A DNA stretch of 51,008 bases from Candidatus Bathyarchaeota archaeon A05DMB-3 (GTDB taxonomy: Archaea; Thermoproteota; Bathyarchaeia; Bathyarchaeales; Bathycorpusculaceae). Below, in pieces: positions 18,817-26,351 of this stretch (its first letter is position 1; each line of letters opens with the position of its first letter). The notes below the pieces were generated by a model that worked only from the letters and a program-made list of their open reading frames with translations, was not told the DNA's origin and did not search any database. Location: the NCBI GenBank assembly GCA_019685555.1, contig JABFQN010000009.1, positions 1 to 51,008 of the forward strand. The letters run 5' to 3'. Both the position numbers and the translations under genes were made by a program.

Positions 18817-19170
18817 TTATTTGCCTTCTTCCCGTAACGAATCATTTAAGACTTTATCCAGCCATTTTATGTATGGTTTGAAGCCTTCCACTATTGGCAG
18901 TGTTATGATTTCTGGAATTTGGTAGCTGTGGATGGCTTTTACCTTCTCGGCGAGCTTGTTGAATAGGTCTTTTCTGGTTTTCATTAGGATTATGTGTTCT
19001 TGGGCTTCGTCTATTTTGTTTTGCCACCAGAAAAGCGAATGAACGGGGCTGATGATGTTGGCGCATGCTATGAGCTTCTCGGTTAGCAGTGTCCGTGCGA
19101 TTTTTTCTGCTTCTTCCCTGTTTGAGGTTGTGACTAACACTATTATGAAGGGTTTTTCATTTTGTTTCAT
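18817..19170 (-). CDS. cutA: CutA1 divalent-ion tolerance protein
   Basis: Small trimeric ferredoxin-like protein: VLVTTSNREEAEKIARTLLTEKLIACANI, SLFWWQNKI, MKTRKDLFNKL and HSYQIPEIITLPI all match CutA1. Length (117 aa) is normal, with a slightly longer acidic tail. CutA1 binds copper and is linked to metal tolerance, though the cellular role is unsettled. It is transcribed on minus, divergent from the phosphofructokinase at 19,281. Confidence 0.95.
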   Translation of the reverse strand: MKQNEKPFIIVLVTTSNREEAEKIARTLLTEKLIACANIISPVHSLFWWQNKIDEAQEHIILMKTRKDLFNKLAEKVKAIHSYQIPEIITLPIVEGFKPYIKWLDKVLNDSLREEGK

Positions 19171-19280
19171 TTGTTTAGCCTCTTAAATTTTTGAGGAACT
19201 AGTAGAAGAGGCAATTCATTTATTTTCTGTTGTGGATTTTGTTTTAAGGTTTGTTTAGGTTAGGGTAGGGGGATGTTGTC

Positions 19281-20243
19281 TTGAAAACTGTTGGTGTGGT
19301 GACGAGTGGCGGAGACGCGCCGGGGATGAACGCGGCCATAAGGGCTGTTGTGCGCGTGGCTTACGCGAAAGGCTTTAGGGTTTTGGGTTTTGAAAGGGGT
19401 TGGGAAGGCTTAATCAGCAACTGTTTTAGGCTTTTAAATCCTCGTTCTGTGGGTGGAATAATCCAGACGGGGGGCACAATGCTGTTAACTTCGCGGTGTC
19501 CAGAGTTCAAAACGCTGGAAGGCATTAGAAAAGCTGCTGAAAACCTTGCCGCAAACAAAGTGGACGGTTTGGTGGTTATCGGCGGCGACGGCTCCTTTAG
19601 AGGCGCTTTGGAGCTTAGCCGCGAAACAGACGCCCTAATCGTTGGGGTTCCAGCCACCATAGACAACGACGTTTACGGAACAGAAGAGACAATAGGATTT
19701 GACACAGCTGTGAACACTGCTGTTGCCGAGATAGACAAAATCCGCGATACGGCTATATCCCACGAAAGAATCTTCGTCGTGGAAGTCATGGGCCGAAAAA
19801 GAGGCTTTTTGGCTTTGGCTGTCGGCTTAACCGTCGGCGCTGAAATGATCCTCGTCCCAGAAGTGCCCGTAAGCATGGAGGAAGTTTACAAAACCGTGAA
19901 GGAAAACGCCGCCAAGGGGAAGCGGTCCGGCATTATTGTGGCGGCTGAAGGCGCAGGTGACACCCGCAAAATCGCAAGAGAAATCGAACAAAACACTGGG
20001 GCAGAAGTGCGCCTAAGCATTGTTGGCTACGCCCAGAGAGGCGGAAGCCCAACAGCCAGAAGCCGTCTGCTGGCAAGCCTATTAGCTTGCGAAGCGGTTA
20101 ATTTGTTGGCTCAAGACATTGGAAAACGTGTCGTTGGATTGCAGAAAGGCGAAATAACAAACATAGACCTTGAAACTTCATGTAAAAACGTTAAACCGTT
20201 AAACTTTGAAATGCTTAAGCTGGCGAAAGTTCTAGCAACATAA
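19281..20243 (+). CDS. pfkA: 6-phosphofructokinase, ATP-type residues
   Basis: PfkA family, 320 aa. The phosphoryl-donor loop is GGDGS with G104, and the second discriminating position is Ala in PATIDNDVYGTEETIGFDTA. Gly at 104 and no lysine before TIDND is the ATP-dependent pattern. The catalytic Asp is in TIDND, with substrate motifs VEVMGRKRGFLA and YAQRGGSPTA. The start is TTG after GGGTAGGGGGATG. It converges with a paralogue that has PPi-type residues. Archaea more often use ADP-dependent kinases, so the family points to a bacterial-type origin. Confidence 0.93.
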   Translation: MKTVGVVTSGGDAPGMNAAIRAVVRVAYAKGFRVLGFERGWEGLISNCFRLLNPRSVGGIIQTGGTMLLTSRCPEFKTLEGIRKAAENLAANKVDGLVVIGGDGSFRGALELSRETDALIVGVPATIDNDVYGTEETIGFDTAVNTAVAEIDKIRDTAISHERIFVVEVMGRKRGFLALAVGLTVGAEMILVPEVPVSMEEVYKTVKENAAKGKRSGIIVAAEGAGDTRKIAREIEQNTGAEVRLSIVGYAQRGGSPTARSRLLASLLACEAVNLLAQDIGKRVVGLQKGEITNIDLETSCKNVKPLNFEMLKLAKVLAT

Positions 20244-20261
20244 AGCCTTTTAATGGAAATT

Positions 20262-21290
20262 TCAGCCGAAGAAGACTTTGGCTATGTTGTAAAGCTCCAA
20301 GTCCACCGTTTTCCTTTTGCCTACCACGTCTTTAAGCGGCACTGATACGATTTTGTTTCCTTGAAGAGCCACCATGTAGCCAAACTTTCCTTCGTGAACG
20401 AGGTCTATGGCTGCTATGCCGAATCTTGTGGCAAGTATGCGGTCGTAGGCTGTTGGTGAACCTCCCCGCTGGATATGCCCCAAAACCACTACGCGGGTTT
20501 CTATACCCGTGCATTTTTCAATCTCCTTAGCCAAATAATAGCCTACTCCGCCAAGGCTTATGTGGCCGAACTCGTCGATGCGTTCGCTGTAAACTATTTC
20601 TTTTCCGCCTTTTGGCTTTGCACCTTCCGCCACAACGATTAGGCTGAAGTTTCTGCCGCGCTTCTGTCTGCGTCTGATGTATTCGCAAACTTCTTCAATG
20701 TCAAAGGGTTTTTCTGGAATGAGTATGACGTCTGCACCGCCAGCTAAGCCAGCTTCTAAGGCGATGTGCCCAGTGTAGCGTCCCATAACTTCAAGGATCA
20801 TAACCCTGTTGTGGGCTTCGGCTGTGCTGTGCAACCGGTCAAGGGCTTCTGTGGCTATGGCTACAGCTGTGTTAAAGCCGAAGGTGTAATCGGTGCCCGA
20901 CAAGTCATTGTCTATGGTTTTGGGAACCCCTACACATTTAAGTCTATAATCCGCCATTTTATAGGCGACGCTTAAGGTGTCGTCTCCGCCTATGGCGATA
21001 ACCGCTTCTAAGCCAGCTTTACCGGCATTTTCCATTATCTGTTCTGGTCCTCCTTCGCGTTTGAAGGGGTTGGTTCTTGAAGTGCCGAGGATGGAGCCTC
21101 CGCGGGGCAGAATCCCTGAAACAGCGTTAAGGTTAAGGGGTGTAAAGGCGTTTTCGAGAAGTCCGCGCCATCCGTCTCTTATGCCGATAATTTCGTCGTT
21201 GTAGGATTGGATTCCCCTTCGAACTACAGCCCTTATAACAGCATTAATTCCAGGAGCGTCGCCGCCTCCGCTTAAAACTCCAATTTTCAA
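20262..21290 (-). CDS. pfp: Phosphofructokinase, PPi-type residues
   Basis: Same family, 342 aa, but with GGDDT (D104) and PKTIDND (K124), the two-residue signature of pyrophosphate-dependent enzymes. In characterised members these block ATP and orient PPi. The reaction would then be reversible and serve glycolysis and gluconeogenesis. Other sites are intact (VMGRYTGHIA, HIQRGGSPTA). It is transcribed with class II aldolase 18 nt upstream on the same strand. It converges with pfkA, leaving 18 nt between the stops. Confidence 0.92.
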   Translation of the reverse strand: MKIGVLSGGGDAPGINAVIRAVVRRGIQSYNDEIIGIRDGWRGLLENAFTPLNLNAVSGILPRGGSILGTSRTNPFKREGGPEQIMENAGKAGLEAVIAIGGDDTLSVAYKMADYRLKCVGVPKTIDNDLSGTDYTFGFNTAVAIATEALDRLHSTAEAHNRVMILEVMGRYTGHIALEAGLAGGADVILIPEKPFDIEEVCEYIRRRQKRGRNFSLIVVAEGAKPKGGKEIVYSERIDEFGHISLGGVGYYLAKEIEKCTGIETRVVVLGHIQRGGSPTAYDRILATRFGIAAIDLVHEGKFGYMVALQGNKIVSVPLKDVVGKRKTVDLELYNIAKVFFG

Positions 21291-21308
21291 ATGTGCACCT
21301 CCTTTTCA

Positions 21309-22226
21309 TTATGCTTTTCCAGAACTGCCAAAAAGGCGCATTTTACCCTTAACGACTTCTTTCATGGCTTCTTTTGCTGGACCCAAAATTTTTCTAGGGT
21401 CGAACTCTTTAGGCGAGTTTGCCAAGACTTCGCGGATTGTGGCTGTGAACGCCAACCGCAAGTCTGTGTCAATGTTTATCTTCGTTATCCCTAAAGCAAT
21501 AGCCTTTTTAATGTGTTCTTCAGGTATGCCCTTTGCTCCAGCCAGTTCAGCGCCGTATTTGCTGGCTTTTTCTATTATCCAAGCTGGAACACTTGAGGCG
21601 CCATGCAGCACCAGCGGTACATCAACTTTTTCGCGGATAAGCCTAAGCCTTTCAAAGTCCAGTTGAGGTTCGCCTTTAAACTTGTAGGCGCCGTGGGAAG
21701 TGCCTATGGAAACTGCAAGGGCATCCACGCCAGTCTGTTTAACAAATTCCTCTGCCTCTTCTGGGTCTGTTAAGACCGCCTCTCTTTCCTCAACAGTTTT
21801 TTCCTCTACGCCAGAAAGTCTTCCAAGCTCCCCTTCAACCGAAACCCCTTTTGCATGGGCTAAGTCCACAACCCGCTTGGTTAAGGCAACATTCTCTTCA
21901 AATGGCAAGTGGGAGCCGTCAATCATAACAGAAGTGAAACCGGCTTCTAGGCATTTGGAAACAGTTTCGATGTCTTCGCCGTGGTCTAGGTGAAGCGACA
22001 TCGGTATAGGCGAAGATTCAGCCGCAACTTTAACCATACTTGCCAAATAATTTAGACCCCCATATTTTATGGCGCTTGGGGTGACTGCAACAATTATGGG
22101 GGATTTTTCCTCAACAGCAGCCTCAACCACCGCCAATAAACTCTCCAAATTCTGAATGTTGAAGGCTCCAATGGCGTAGACTTTCTGTTTAGCGGCTAAA
22201 AGCAATTCCCTATTTGTGAAGAGCAT
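21309..22226 (-). CDS. fba: Fructose-bisphosphate aldolase, class II
   Basis: Zinc-dependent class II aldolase, bacterial type, 305 aa. LHLDHGED carries the active-site Asp81 and zinc ligand His82, with SVMIDGSHLPFEEN, the EGELG zinc/phosphate segment, SIGTSHGAYKF and LHGASS (further zinc histidines), and ITKINIDTDLRLA. It cleaves fructose-1,6-bisphosphate to the substrates of TPI. It is upstream of and probably cotranscribed with the PPi-type phosphofructokinase. Most archaea rely on class I or bifunctional FBP aldolase/phosphatase, so this gene is notable. Confidence 0.95.
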   Translation of the reverse strand: MLFTNRELLLAAKQKVYAIGAFNIQNLESLLAVVEAAVEEKSPIIVAVTPSAIKYGGLNYLASMVKVAAESSPIPMSLHLDHGEDIETVSKCLEAGFTSVMIDGSHLPFEENVALTKRVVDLAHAKGVSVEGELGRLSGVEEKTVEEREAVLTDPEEAEEFVKQTGVDALAVSIGTSHGAYKFKGEPQLDFERLRLIREKVDVPLVLHGASSVPAWIIEKASKYGAELAGAKGIPEEHIKKAIALGITKINIDTDLRLAFTATIREVLANSPKEFDPRKILGPAKEAMKEVVKGKMRLFGSSGKA

Positions 22227-22322
22227 ACAATTTCACTGCCAGTGATATCTACTACAAATCCATATAAATGATTTACATAGCCTAAAACAAGATTCAGCCT
22301 ACATAATCAGAGTTAGTCTTTA

Positions 22323-22793
22323 CTATCTAGGTTTCCCCATTAAAACGAAACTTGCAACAGCCGCCAAACAAACCAAAACAATGATTATGGTTAGGAAAAG
22401 CATTTGTGGAACTCCGAAAATGTAATGTTGAACTTCATAGTCCAACGTTACAAGCTTATCTTCCACAGAGTCAACGTTGGAGAAATGCAGCTCACATGAG
22501 CCTTCAAAATCGCAGGCAAATTCATGGCTGAAGCTTCCAACACTGCCGAAATTCTGGACGCTTCCATCTGGGTAGACTACATAAAAGGCTAGTGTGGAAC
22601 CTGTCTGCCCCACAACTGTAAACTTTATCAGAACATGGTCTTCAACAGCCAAGCGTATAGACTTAACAACTTCTTCACCACCGCGCACAGTAAAACTCGT
22701 GCTTGTGGCTTCAACAACCGCAGCAACGATGCTAATAGCCAACAGCAGAATAAGCATTAGATAAACTGGCAATTTAAACTTTTGAGGCATCAA
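22323..22793 (-). CDS. GOLD-domain/p24-like single-pass membrane protein
   Basis: Layout: signal peptide (about 1-28), a beta-rich extracytoplasmic domain (about 30-120), one transmembrane helix (about 128-150), tail KPR. The domain reads VGQTGSTLAFYVVYPDGS, then FSHEFACDFEGSCELHFSN, then DKLVTLDYEV. This closely follows the emp24/p24 GOLD pattern (phase with DPDG, then a G-x-Y/C-x-x-C-F-S-N turn, then K-x-V-x-F-D). The coiled coil of eukaryotic p24 proteins is absent. The assignment rests on pattern recognition and is not certain. A large hairpin lies upstream. Confidence 0.55.
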   Translation of the reverse strand: MMPQKFKLPVYLMLILLLAISIVAAVVEATSTSFTVRGGEEVVKSIRLAVEDHVLIKFTVVGQTGSTLAFYVVYPDGSVQNFGSVGSFSHEFACDFEGSCELHFSNVDSVEDKLVTLDYEVQHYIFGVPQMLFLTIIIVLVCLAAVASFVLMGKPR

Positions 22794-22865
22794 GCAATTT
22801 TAGAATTGTCGCTTCGATAACTCTTGCGCAGCAATAATATGAATTGCGAAAAGGCGAATTTGCCC

Positions 22866-22937
22866 ACGGGTTTGGTGAAAAGTTTTTAGAGGGGAGAAAG
22901 GAGAGAAGGTCTAAAAACCGCAATTCACCAAACCCGT
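22866..22937. repeat. Large two-tier inverted repeat (structured RNA or terminator)
   Basis: The outer arms are 14 bp and perfect: ACGGGTTTGGTGAA (22866-22879) and its complement at 22924-22937. Inside, GTTTTTAGA (22882-22890) pairs perfectly with 22910-22918. The apical loop is 19 nt of nearly pure purine (22891-22909). A T-rich run follows on plus (CTTCCTTTTTTCCCC, 22945 on). It lies between two minus-strand genes, so it may end the upstream mRNA, lead the GOLD-like gene, or be a stand-alone small RNA. Confidence 0.8.
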
Positions 22938-23028
22938 TTTAGGCTTCCTTTTTTCCCCTAAAAGGGAATGAGAAGCATCAATATAAAAGCTTTACTGTAT
23001 AGGCTCTTTAAGATTGTTTCGGAGTATG

Positions 23029-23262
23029 CTATTCGGTTTCCAGTTTGTAGAAAACCTTCATTCCCTTAAGGGTTTCATGAACCTTGTTGGCAAGTTCAAG
23101 CACTTCCATAAGCTCAACCTTTCTACCCCAATCATAAACATGATCATGATAACCCTTTAAAGGCTCAAAACCCATGGAACGAAGCTTCTCAACAACCTCT
23201 AACGGGCTTGCTCCTTCACTGTAAAACCAAATAGTCAAATACGTCTTCACACATACCACTCC
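23029..23262 (-). CDS. Small conserved-looking protein, unknown
   Basis: Begins MGVVCVKTYLTIWFYSEG or, with a better-spaced GGGAG site, at the GTG four codons later (VKTYLTIWFYSEG). Continues SPLEVVEKLRSMGFEPLKGYHDHVYDWG, followed by a helical tail. The alternation of strand, helix and strand suggests a small ferredoxin-like fold. I do not recognise the family. The longer frame reaching 23373 has an unlikely Cys/Leu-rich leader. It is the last chromosomal gene before the integrated element. Confidence 0.6.
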   Translation of the reverse strand, partial: GVVCVKTYLTIWFYSEGASPLEVVEKLRSMGFEPLKGYHDHVYDWGRKVELMEVLELANKVHETLKGMKVFYKLETE

Positions 23263-23412
23263 CATATTGCTCAATAAAAGGATACGAAGTGAAATTAAAC
23301 AATTTCGGTTAAACAACAATTGACATTGACTCTTAACTGCACCAAAAATATGCACCGAGAAGAAGGATAGCAATCCACGGTTTCCATCTTAGGGGCGTAG
23401 GTTTATTATACA

Positions 23413-23436
23413 CGCCGGGGGTGGGATTTGAACCCA
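23413..23436 (-). repeat. Left attachment site (tRNA-Ser 3' fragment)
   Basis: 24 bp identical to 31599-31622, the discriminator base, acceptor 3' strand, T-stem and T-loop of tRNA-Ser. The match breaks at 23437. No other tRNA parts are present on this side, so this is an attachment remnant and not a gene. Confidence 0.9.
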
Positions 23437-23569
23437 TGGAAGCATGGCGTTATCTCCCGCAACTTCCTCTTTTTTCTGAAATGAAAGGCTGTTTTCCATA
23501 AGCCGAGTTCAGGCTTATTAAGCCTGGCATTGTTGAAAACCTTAAAAGCAGCCTTCAGTCATTCAAAAA

Positions 23570-24037
23570 TTGGCTGAAGTTATGAAGGCTGAGAAAGGCT
23601 CTAGCCCACATGGGTATAGTTCACCCTTAAGCTTAAAGGATAGGCTTTTGCGCCTTTTAGCCCAAGGCCCAATGGCAACATCCACGCTTACCAAAATCAT
23701 AACTATGCAGGACCATGGCTTAGAGGAAGAGCGCCAATTAACAGAGGAGCCATGGCGAACAGCCTACAAGAAGACAAGGACCAAAATATTGAATGCATTG
23801 AATAATCTTGAAAAACAGAAGCGTGTTATAGGAGAGGATCTCCTGGCGGGCTACGGAAGCCAAACAGCCATTCAGATTCGCTGGTGGCGCCTTCCATCAA
23901 GGCGAGAGTGGCACATAGGAAAAGTGGACAAAGCCCTAAGCAGACGCCTAGCCCAGAAAATCTGGCCCCAAGTGGAGCCCAGCCTTAGGCGAATGGAACA
24001 TTGGCAAAAAATTCTCCAGGAAACACCTGCAGCCTAA
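23570..24037 (+). CDS. Element protein, probable winged-helix DNA-binding
   Basis: 155 residues, TTG start (an ATG 12 nt on is an alternative). Residues about 20-95 look like a winged helix: LKDRLLRLLAQGPMATSTLTKII, then TRTKILNALNNLEKQKRVIGED as recognition helix and wing. The C-terminal third is basic and Trp-rich (IRWWRLPSRREWHIG). It is the first gene inside the left attachment site, a usual place for a copy-control or excision regulator, but that role is only inferred. Confidence 0.55.
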   Translation: MAEVMKAEKGSSPHGYSSPLSLKDRLLRLLAQGPMATSTLTKIITMQDHGLEEERQLTEEPWRTAYKKTRTKILNALNNLEKQKRVIGEDLLAGYGSQTAIQIRWWRLPSRREWHIGKVDKALSRRLAQKIWPQVEPSLRRMEHWQKILQETPAA

Positions 24038-24536
24038 ACCCTTAAAATCGAATGCTTCGACACCAAAGCACACTAGCCAAGAAGCAGCCTCTAAAAGGAA
24101 AAACCGCTCAAACCGCATTCAGAAAGCCCATAAACCACAATTGAAAACCGCTCAAAGCTCAGCTGACCTCAGCTTCAACCTTAACAGATTTCACCAACAA
24201 TCCATGAAGCACAATACACAAAGACAAACACTAACCCAGGGAGAGAGATACTTTTGGAAATCCTCAACGTTGTGTGGCGCAGTGCTGAAAATTTGCAAGC
24301 CTGTATGAATCGTGTGGATGGTGAGCGTGGAGTCTTTATGAAGGGTGATAGAATTTGAGCTGCAGAGATGGAAACAGTTCTGTGTTTTTAATAGGGGTTT
24401 GTCTTACCCCACTGTTTCACTCACTATTTTGTTGGTTGGGCTGCAGGGGGCTACCCCACTGTTCCCGGGGACATTTTCTGGCTTGAGCGTGTTTTTTATA
24501 TGGCTGTGGGCTTAGCTTTTATTGGTGGTTTAGGCT
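24038..24536. other. Element non-coding region with paired direct repeats
   Basis: About 500 nt with no sizeable gene. It has AAAACCGCTCAAA twice (24100-24112 and 24144-24156, 44 nt apart) and TACCCCACTGTT twice (24405-24416 and 24452-24463, 47 nt apart), the latter beside a C/G-rich patch CCCGGGG. A 34-codon frame (24254-24358, TTG start after GGGAGAGAG) could be a tiny gene. Similar-period repeats near the start of an element would suit a replication origin or operator cluster. Confidence 0.45.
24254..24358 (+). CDS. Possible 34-residue peptide
   Basis: Starts TTG with GGGAGAG about 8 nt upstream and encodes MEILNVVWRSAENLQACM... to TGA. The amphipathic beginning and the ribosome site are the only support. 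It lies between two repeat pairs in a region otherwise without genes. Confidence 0.25.
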   Translation: MEILNVVWRSAENLQACMNRVDGERGVFMKGDRI

Positions 24537-24878
24537 TTGGAAAAGGCTGAGTTGAAGGAGCTTCCTAGTCCTTATGAGTTTTTGGAGCTTAAGGATGGCG
24601 AAAGCGTTAGGCTTGTTGTCGCCAGGTTTGAAGAGGGCCTTGTCACCATTCATCCTCGCCGGAAGGATGCTCCGCCTGTCAGAACGGTGAAGGTTCTACG
24701 CCTTTGGCTTAGGCCCGGGTTTAAGGTTTACGGCCCGCCTTATTGGGATGTTAACGCTCAAACGCTTGTGGCTCAGTTGAAGCCTTTGCTGCCAAGGCTA
24801 ATAGAAGAGGCCCGGGAATTCATAATTACTGCTCATGGAAATCCGCCTAAGAAACGCTACAGCATACGCTTGGCTTAA
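24537..24878 (+). CDS. Element protein, unknown (113 aa)
   Basis: TTG start after GGTGG, and a TATA-like TTTTTTATATGG at about 24489-24500. The sequence alternates strands: ELKDGESVRLVVARFEEGLVTIHP, RTVKVLRLWLRPGFKVYGPPYWDV, ending in a helix and basic KKRYSIRLA. The beta-barrel look with aromatic residues would be compatible with a nucleic-acid-binding OB-type fold, but no family is recognised. It sits between the repeat region and the HNH gene, which faces it. Confidence 0.5.
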   Translation: MEKAELKELPSPYEFLELKDGESVRLVVARFEEGLVTIHPRRKDAPPVRTVKVLRLWLRPGFKVYGPPYWDVNAQTLVAQLKPLLPRLIEEAREFIITAHGNPPKKRYSIRLA

Positions 24879-24913
24879 GCTGAAAGCCCATTTTTGCATT
24901 GCAGAGGCTAGGC

Positions 24914-25360
24914 CTAACCCTTCAAAAATGCAGAGTCTTTTCCCTTAATTTTTCTACGCAGCTCTTCAACACTGAGAATTCTGTTTCTCTGATGGAGCCT
25001 TTTATGACAGCTTGTGCATACCGTGACAAGGTTCTCTAGTTTTTGGTTGCATTTGTCTCCATCCTTATGATGGACAACAAGCTTTGCAAAACTGAGGTAT
25101 TCAATGGAATATTCTCTGAAACTTGGGCATTGTCCACATGATTTAAACCCTTTGTCTCTGCATGGGTTGGGGACTCTCCATTCAGAATCCGGCGAGAAGG
25201 GAATTCCCTTTCTCTCGCATTCAAGGCATACGGTAACCTTAGCATGAACGCTTTCAACTCCATAGAAGCCACACACCTGGCATGTGTAGTTGTCCCTCTT
25301 TAGGACTTCCTCAACTACATCATAGTATCCTTTATAAGGAATCATCTTCAACTCCGCCAT
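24914..25360 (-). CDS. HNH endonuclease
   Basis: HNH core: VVHHKDGDKCNQKLENLVTVC, then CTSCHKRLH, with the catalytic His-His pair, central Asn and final His, and structural zinc cysteines CQVC near residue 28 and CTSC. An insertion between with CLEC and CGQC pairs adds a second zinc knuckle. Length 148 aa. Such nucleases occur in mobile elements as homing or packaging-type enzymes or as host-attack factors. It is on minus, opposite to most element genes, downstream of a hairpin. Confidence 0.88.
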   Translation of the reverse strand: MAELKMIPYKGYYDVVEEVLKRDNYTCQVCGFYGVESVHAKVTVCLECERKGIPFSPDSEWRVPNPCRDKGFKSCGQCPSFREYSIEYLSFAKLVVHHKDGDKCNQKLENLVTVCTSCHKRLHQRNRILSVEELRRKIKGKDSAFLKG

Positions 25361-25381
25361 TTTCCCATCTTCTTAAGGCGA

Positions 25382-25416
25382 AGCCTGTCGCGGTTTCTCG
25401 GGGTCCTCGACAGGCT
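25382..25416. repeat. Hairpin between two minus-strand element genes
   Basis: AGCCTGTCG (25382-25390) and CGACAGGCT (25408-25416) form a perfect 9-bp stem with a 17-nt loop. It lies 22 nt before the HNH start and about 100 nt after the stop of the unknown gene at 25,515, so it could end that mRNA or control HNH translation. Confidence 0.7.
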
Positions 25417-25514
25417 GGTCATGGTTTTGCATTGGGGTGGCCTGATTTAAAGCTGCCTCTGAGGGGGTTCCCCAGTTTGGAAAAATGAAAATTATAAAAT
25501 AAGAAAACTTGGCT

Positions 25515-26012
25515 TCAACCTACGATGACCTGCTTCCAGGTCATCTCAAACTTTTCAACGGGACTACCTGGGTTCTCCGGGTGGACTCTCCATTCCTCAA
25601 GGCTGTTTGGCGCAGTTCGTATCCAAACCGTGTCAGAGTCGGTTACGGGTCTGCAGCCGCTCTGCGTATAGATTGTTGGCTCAACACATGCGTGCTTTGT
25701 CATCCATAGTTTGAGGTGTTCCTGAACCCAGACGAGGCCTTTGCCCAACTCCACTAGGTTAGAGGCGTAAATGGTTACCTTCCCCTGCGGTGACACCTGT
25801 ACCTTCAGCCTTGAAAAACCACCTGGCTCGATAGTGAGTAAGCGGCCGCGGCTTCCTTCATCGCCCGTAATCCGGCAGCCGACGGCTGGTGACCACAACA
25901 ACTTCCCTGTTGCGGATTTGATTTCTCGTAGGCCTCCCTGCTTCAGGTTCACAGCGTTCTCCCAAACGCGTCCAGGAGGCCCTTCCGCTTGGTACGCCAC
26001 TCTTAGCACCAT
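25515..26012 (-). CDS. Element protein, unknown (165 aa)
   Basis: A strand-rich protein: MVLRVAYQAEGPPGRVWENAV at the start, RLLTIEPGGFSRLKVQVSPQGKVTIYAS in the middle, and a Trp-rich C-terminal half (WVQEHLKLWMTKH, TVWIRTAPNSLEEWRVHPE). No family is recognised. It is divergent from the gene at 26,083, with a perfect 14-bp palindrome in the shared 70-nt promoter region, a layout typical of regulated divergent units on elements. It has no membrane segment. Confidence 0.5.
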   Translation of the reverse strand: MVLRVAYQAEGPPGRVWENAVNLKQGGLREIKSATGKLLWSPAVGCRITGDEGSRGRLLTIEPGGFSRLKVQVSPQGKVTIYASNLVELGKGLVWVQEHLKLWMTKHACVEPTIYTQSGCRPVTDSDTVWIRTAPNSLEEWRVHPENPGSPVEKFEMTWKQVIVG

Positions 26013-26026
26013 CTAAGACACCGGAA

Positions 26027-26040
26027 ATATGCTAGCATAT
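26027..26040. promoter_or_regulatory. Palindromic operator candidate
   Basis: ATATGCTAGCATAT is a perfect 14-bp palindrome in the 70-nt gap between divergent genes starting at 26012 and 26083. A half-site repeat, AGCATAT, follows at 26046-26052. The position over both promoters suggests a dimeric repressor site. Confidence 0.6.
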
Positions 26041-26082
26041 CCTTCAGCATATAACTCTTTCTACCGAAAGAGGTGAAATAAA

Positions 26083-26349
26083 ATGGGAATTAAAGACAGA
26101 AGAAGCAACATCAAATGGGGGCGGTACAGCCGCGCTCTGGTGCTTCCAGTGGCTATCGAGAAGGGTGAAGAATCAACTTTGGCTGGGAATCGATTACTGC
26201 TGGTGGACCCGCGCGGCGAAATCAGCGCGGCAGACCTCTTAGAATTCTTGGAGCTCTATGTTGAGCCAAACTTCTGGCCTTGGTATCGGAAGAAGGTAAG
26301 CGAGGCTGGAAACAAACCCGTCGATATGAAACCCAGATTGGGTGATTAG
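26083..26349 (+). CDS. Element protein, unknown (88 aa)
   Basis: ATG with GAGGTGA at a good distance. It starts with a basic region (GIKDRRSNIKWGRYSRALVLP), then VAIEKGEESTLAGNRLLLVDPRGEI and a helical end with FWPWYRKK. The first part recalls AbrB-like swapped-hairpin DNA-binding proteins, but not strongly enough to call. It is the first gene of an apparent five-gene plus-strand run leading to the primase, directly downstream of the palindrome. Confidence 0.5.
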   Translation: MGIKDRRSNIKWGRYSRALVLPVAIEKGEESTLAGNRLLLVDPRGEISAADLLEFLELYVEPNFWPWYRKKVSEAGNKPVDMKPRLGD

Positions 26350-26351
26350 CC

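Noticed and set aside
23413-23436. A second tRNA gene at the left end of the element
   Set aside because: Only the T-arm and acceptor 3' strand are present, without D-arm or anticodon arm.
24100-24470. CRISPR array
   Set aside because: Only two copies of each short repeat exist, with no regular repeat-spacer pattern and no cas genes.
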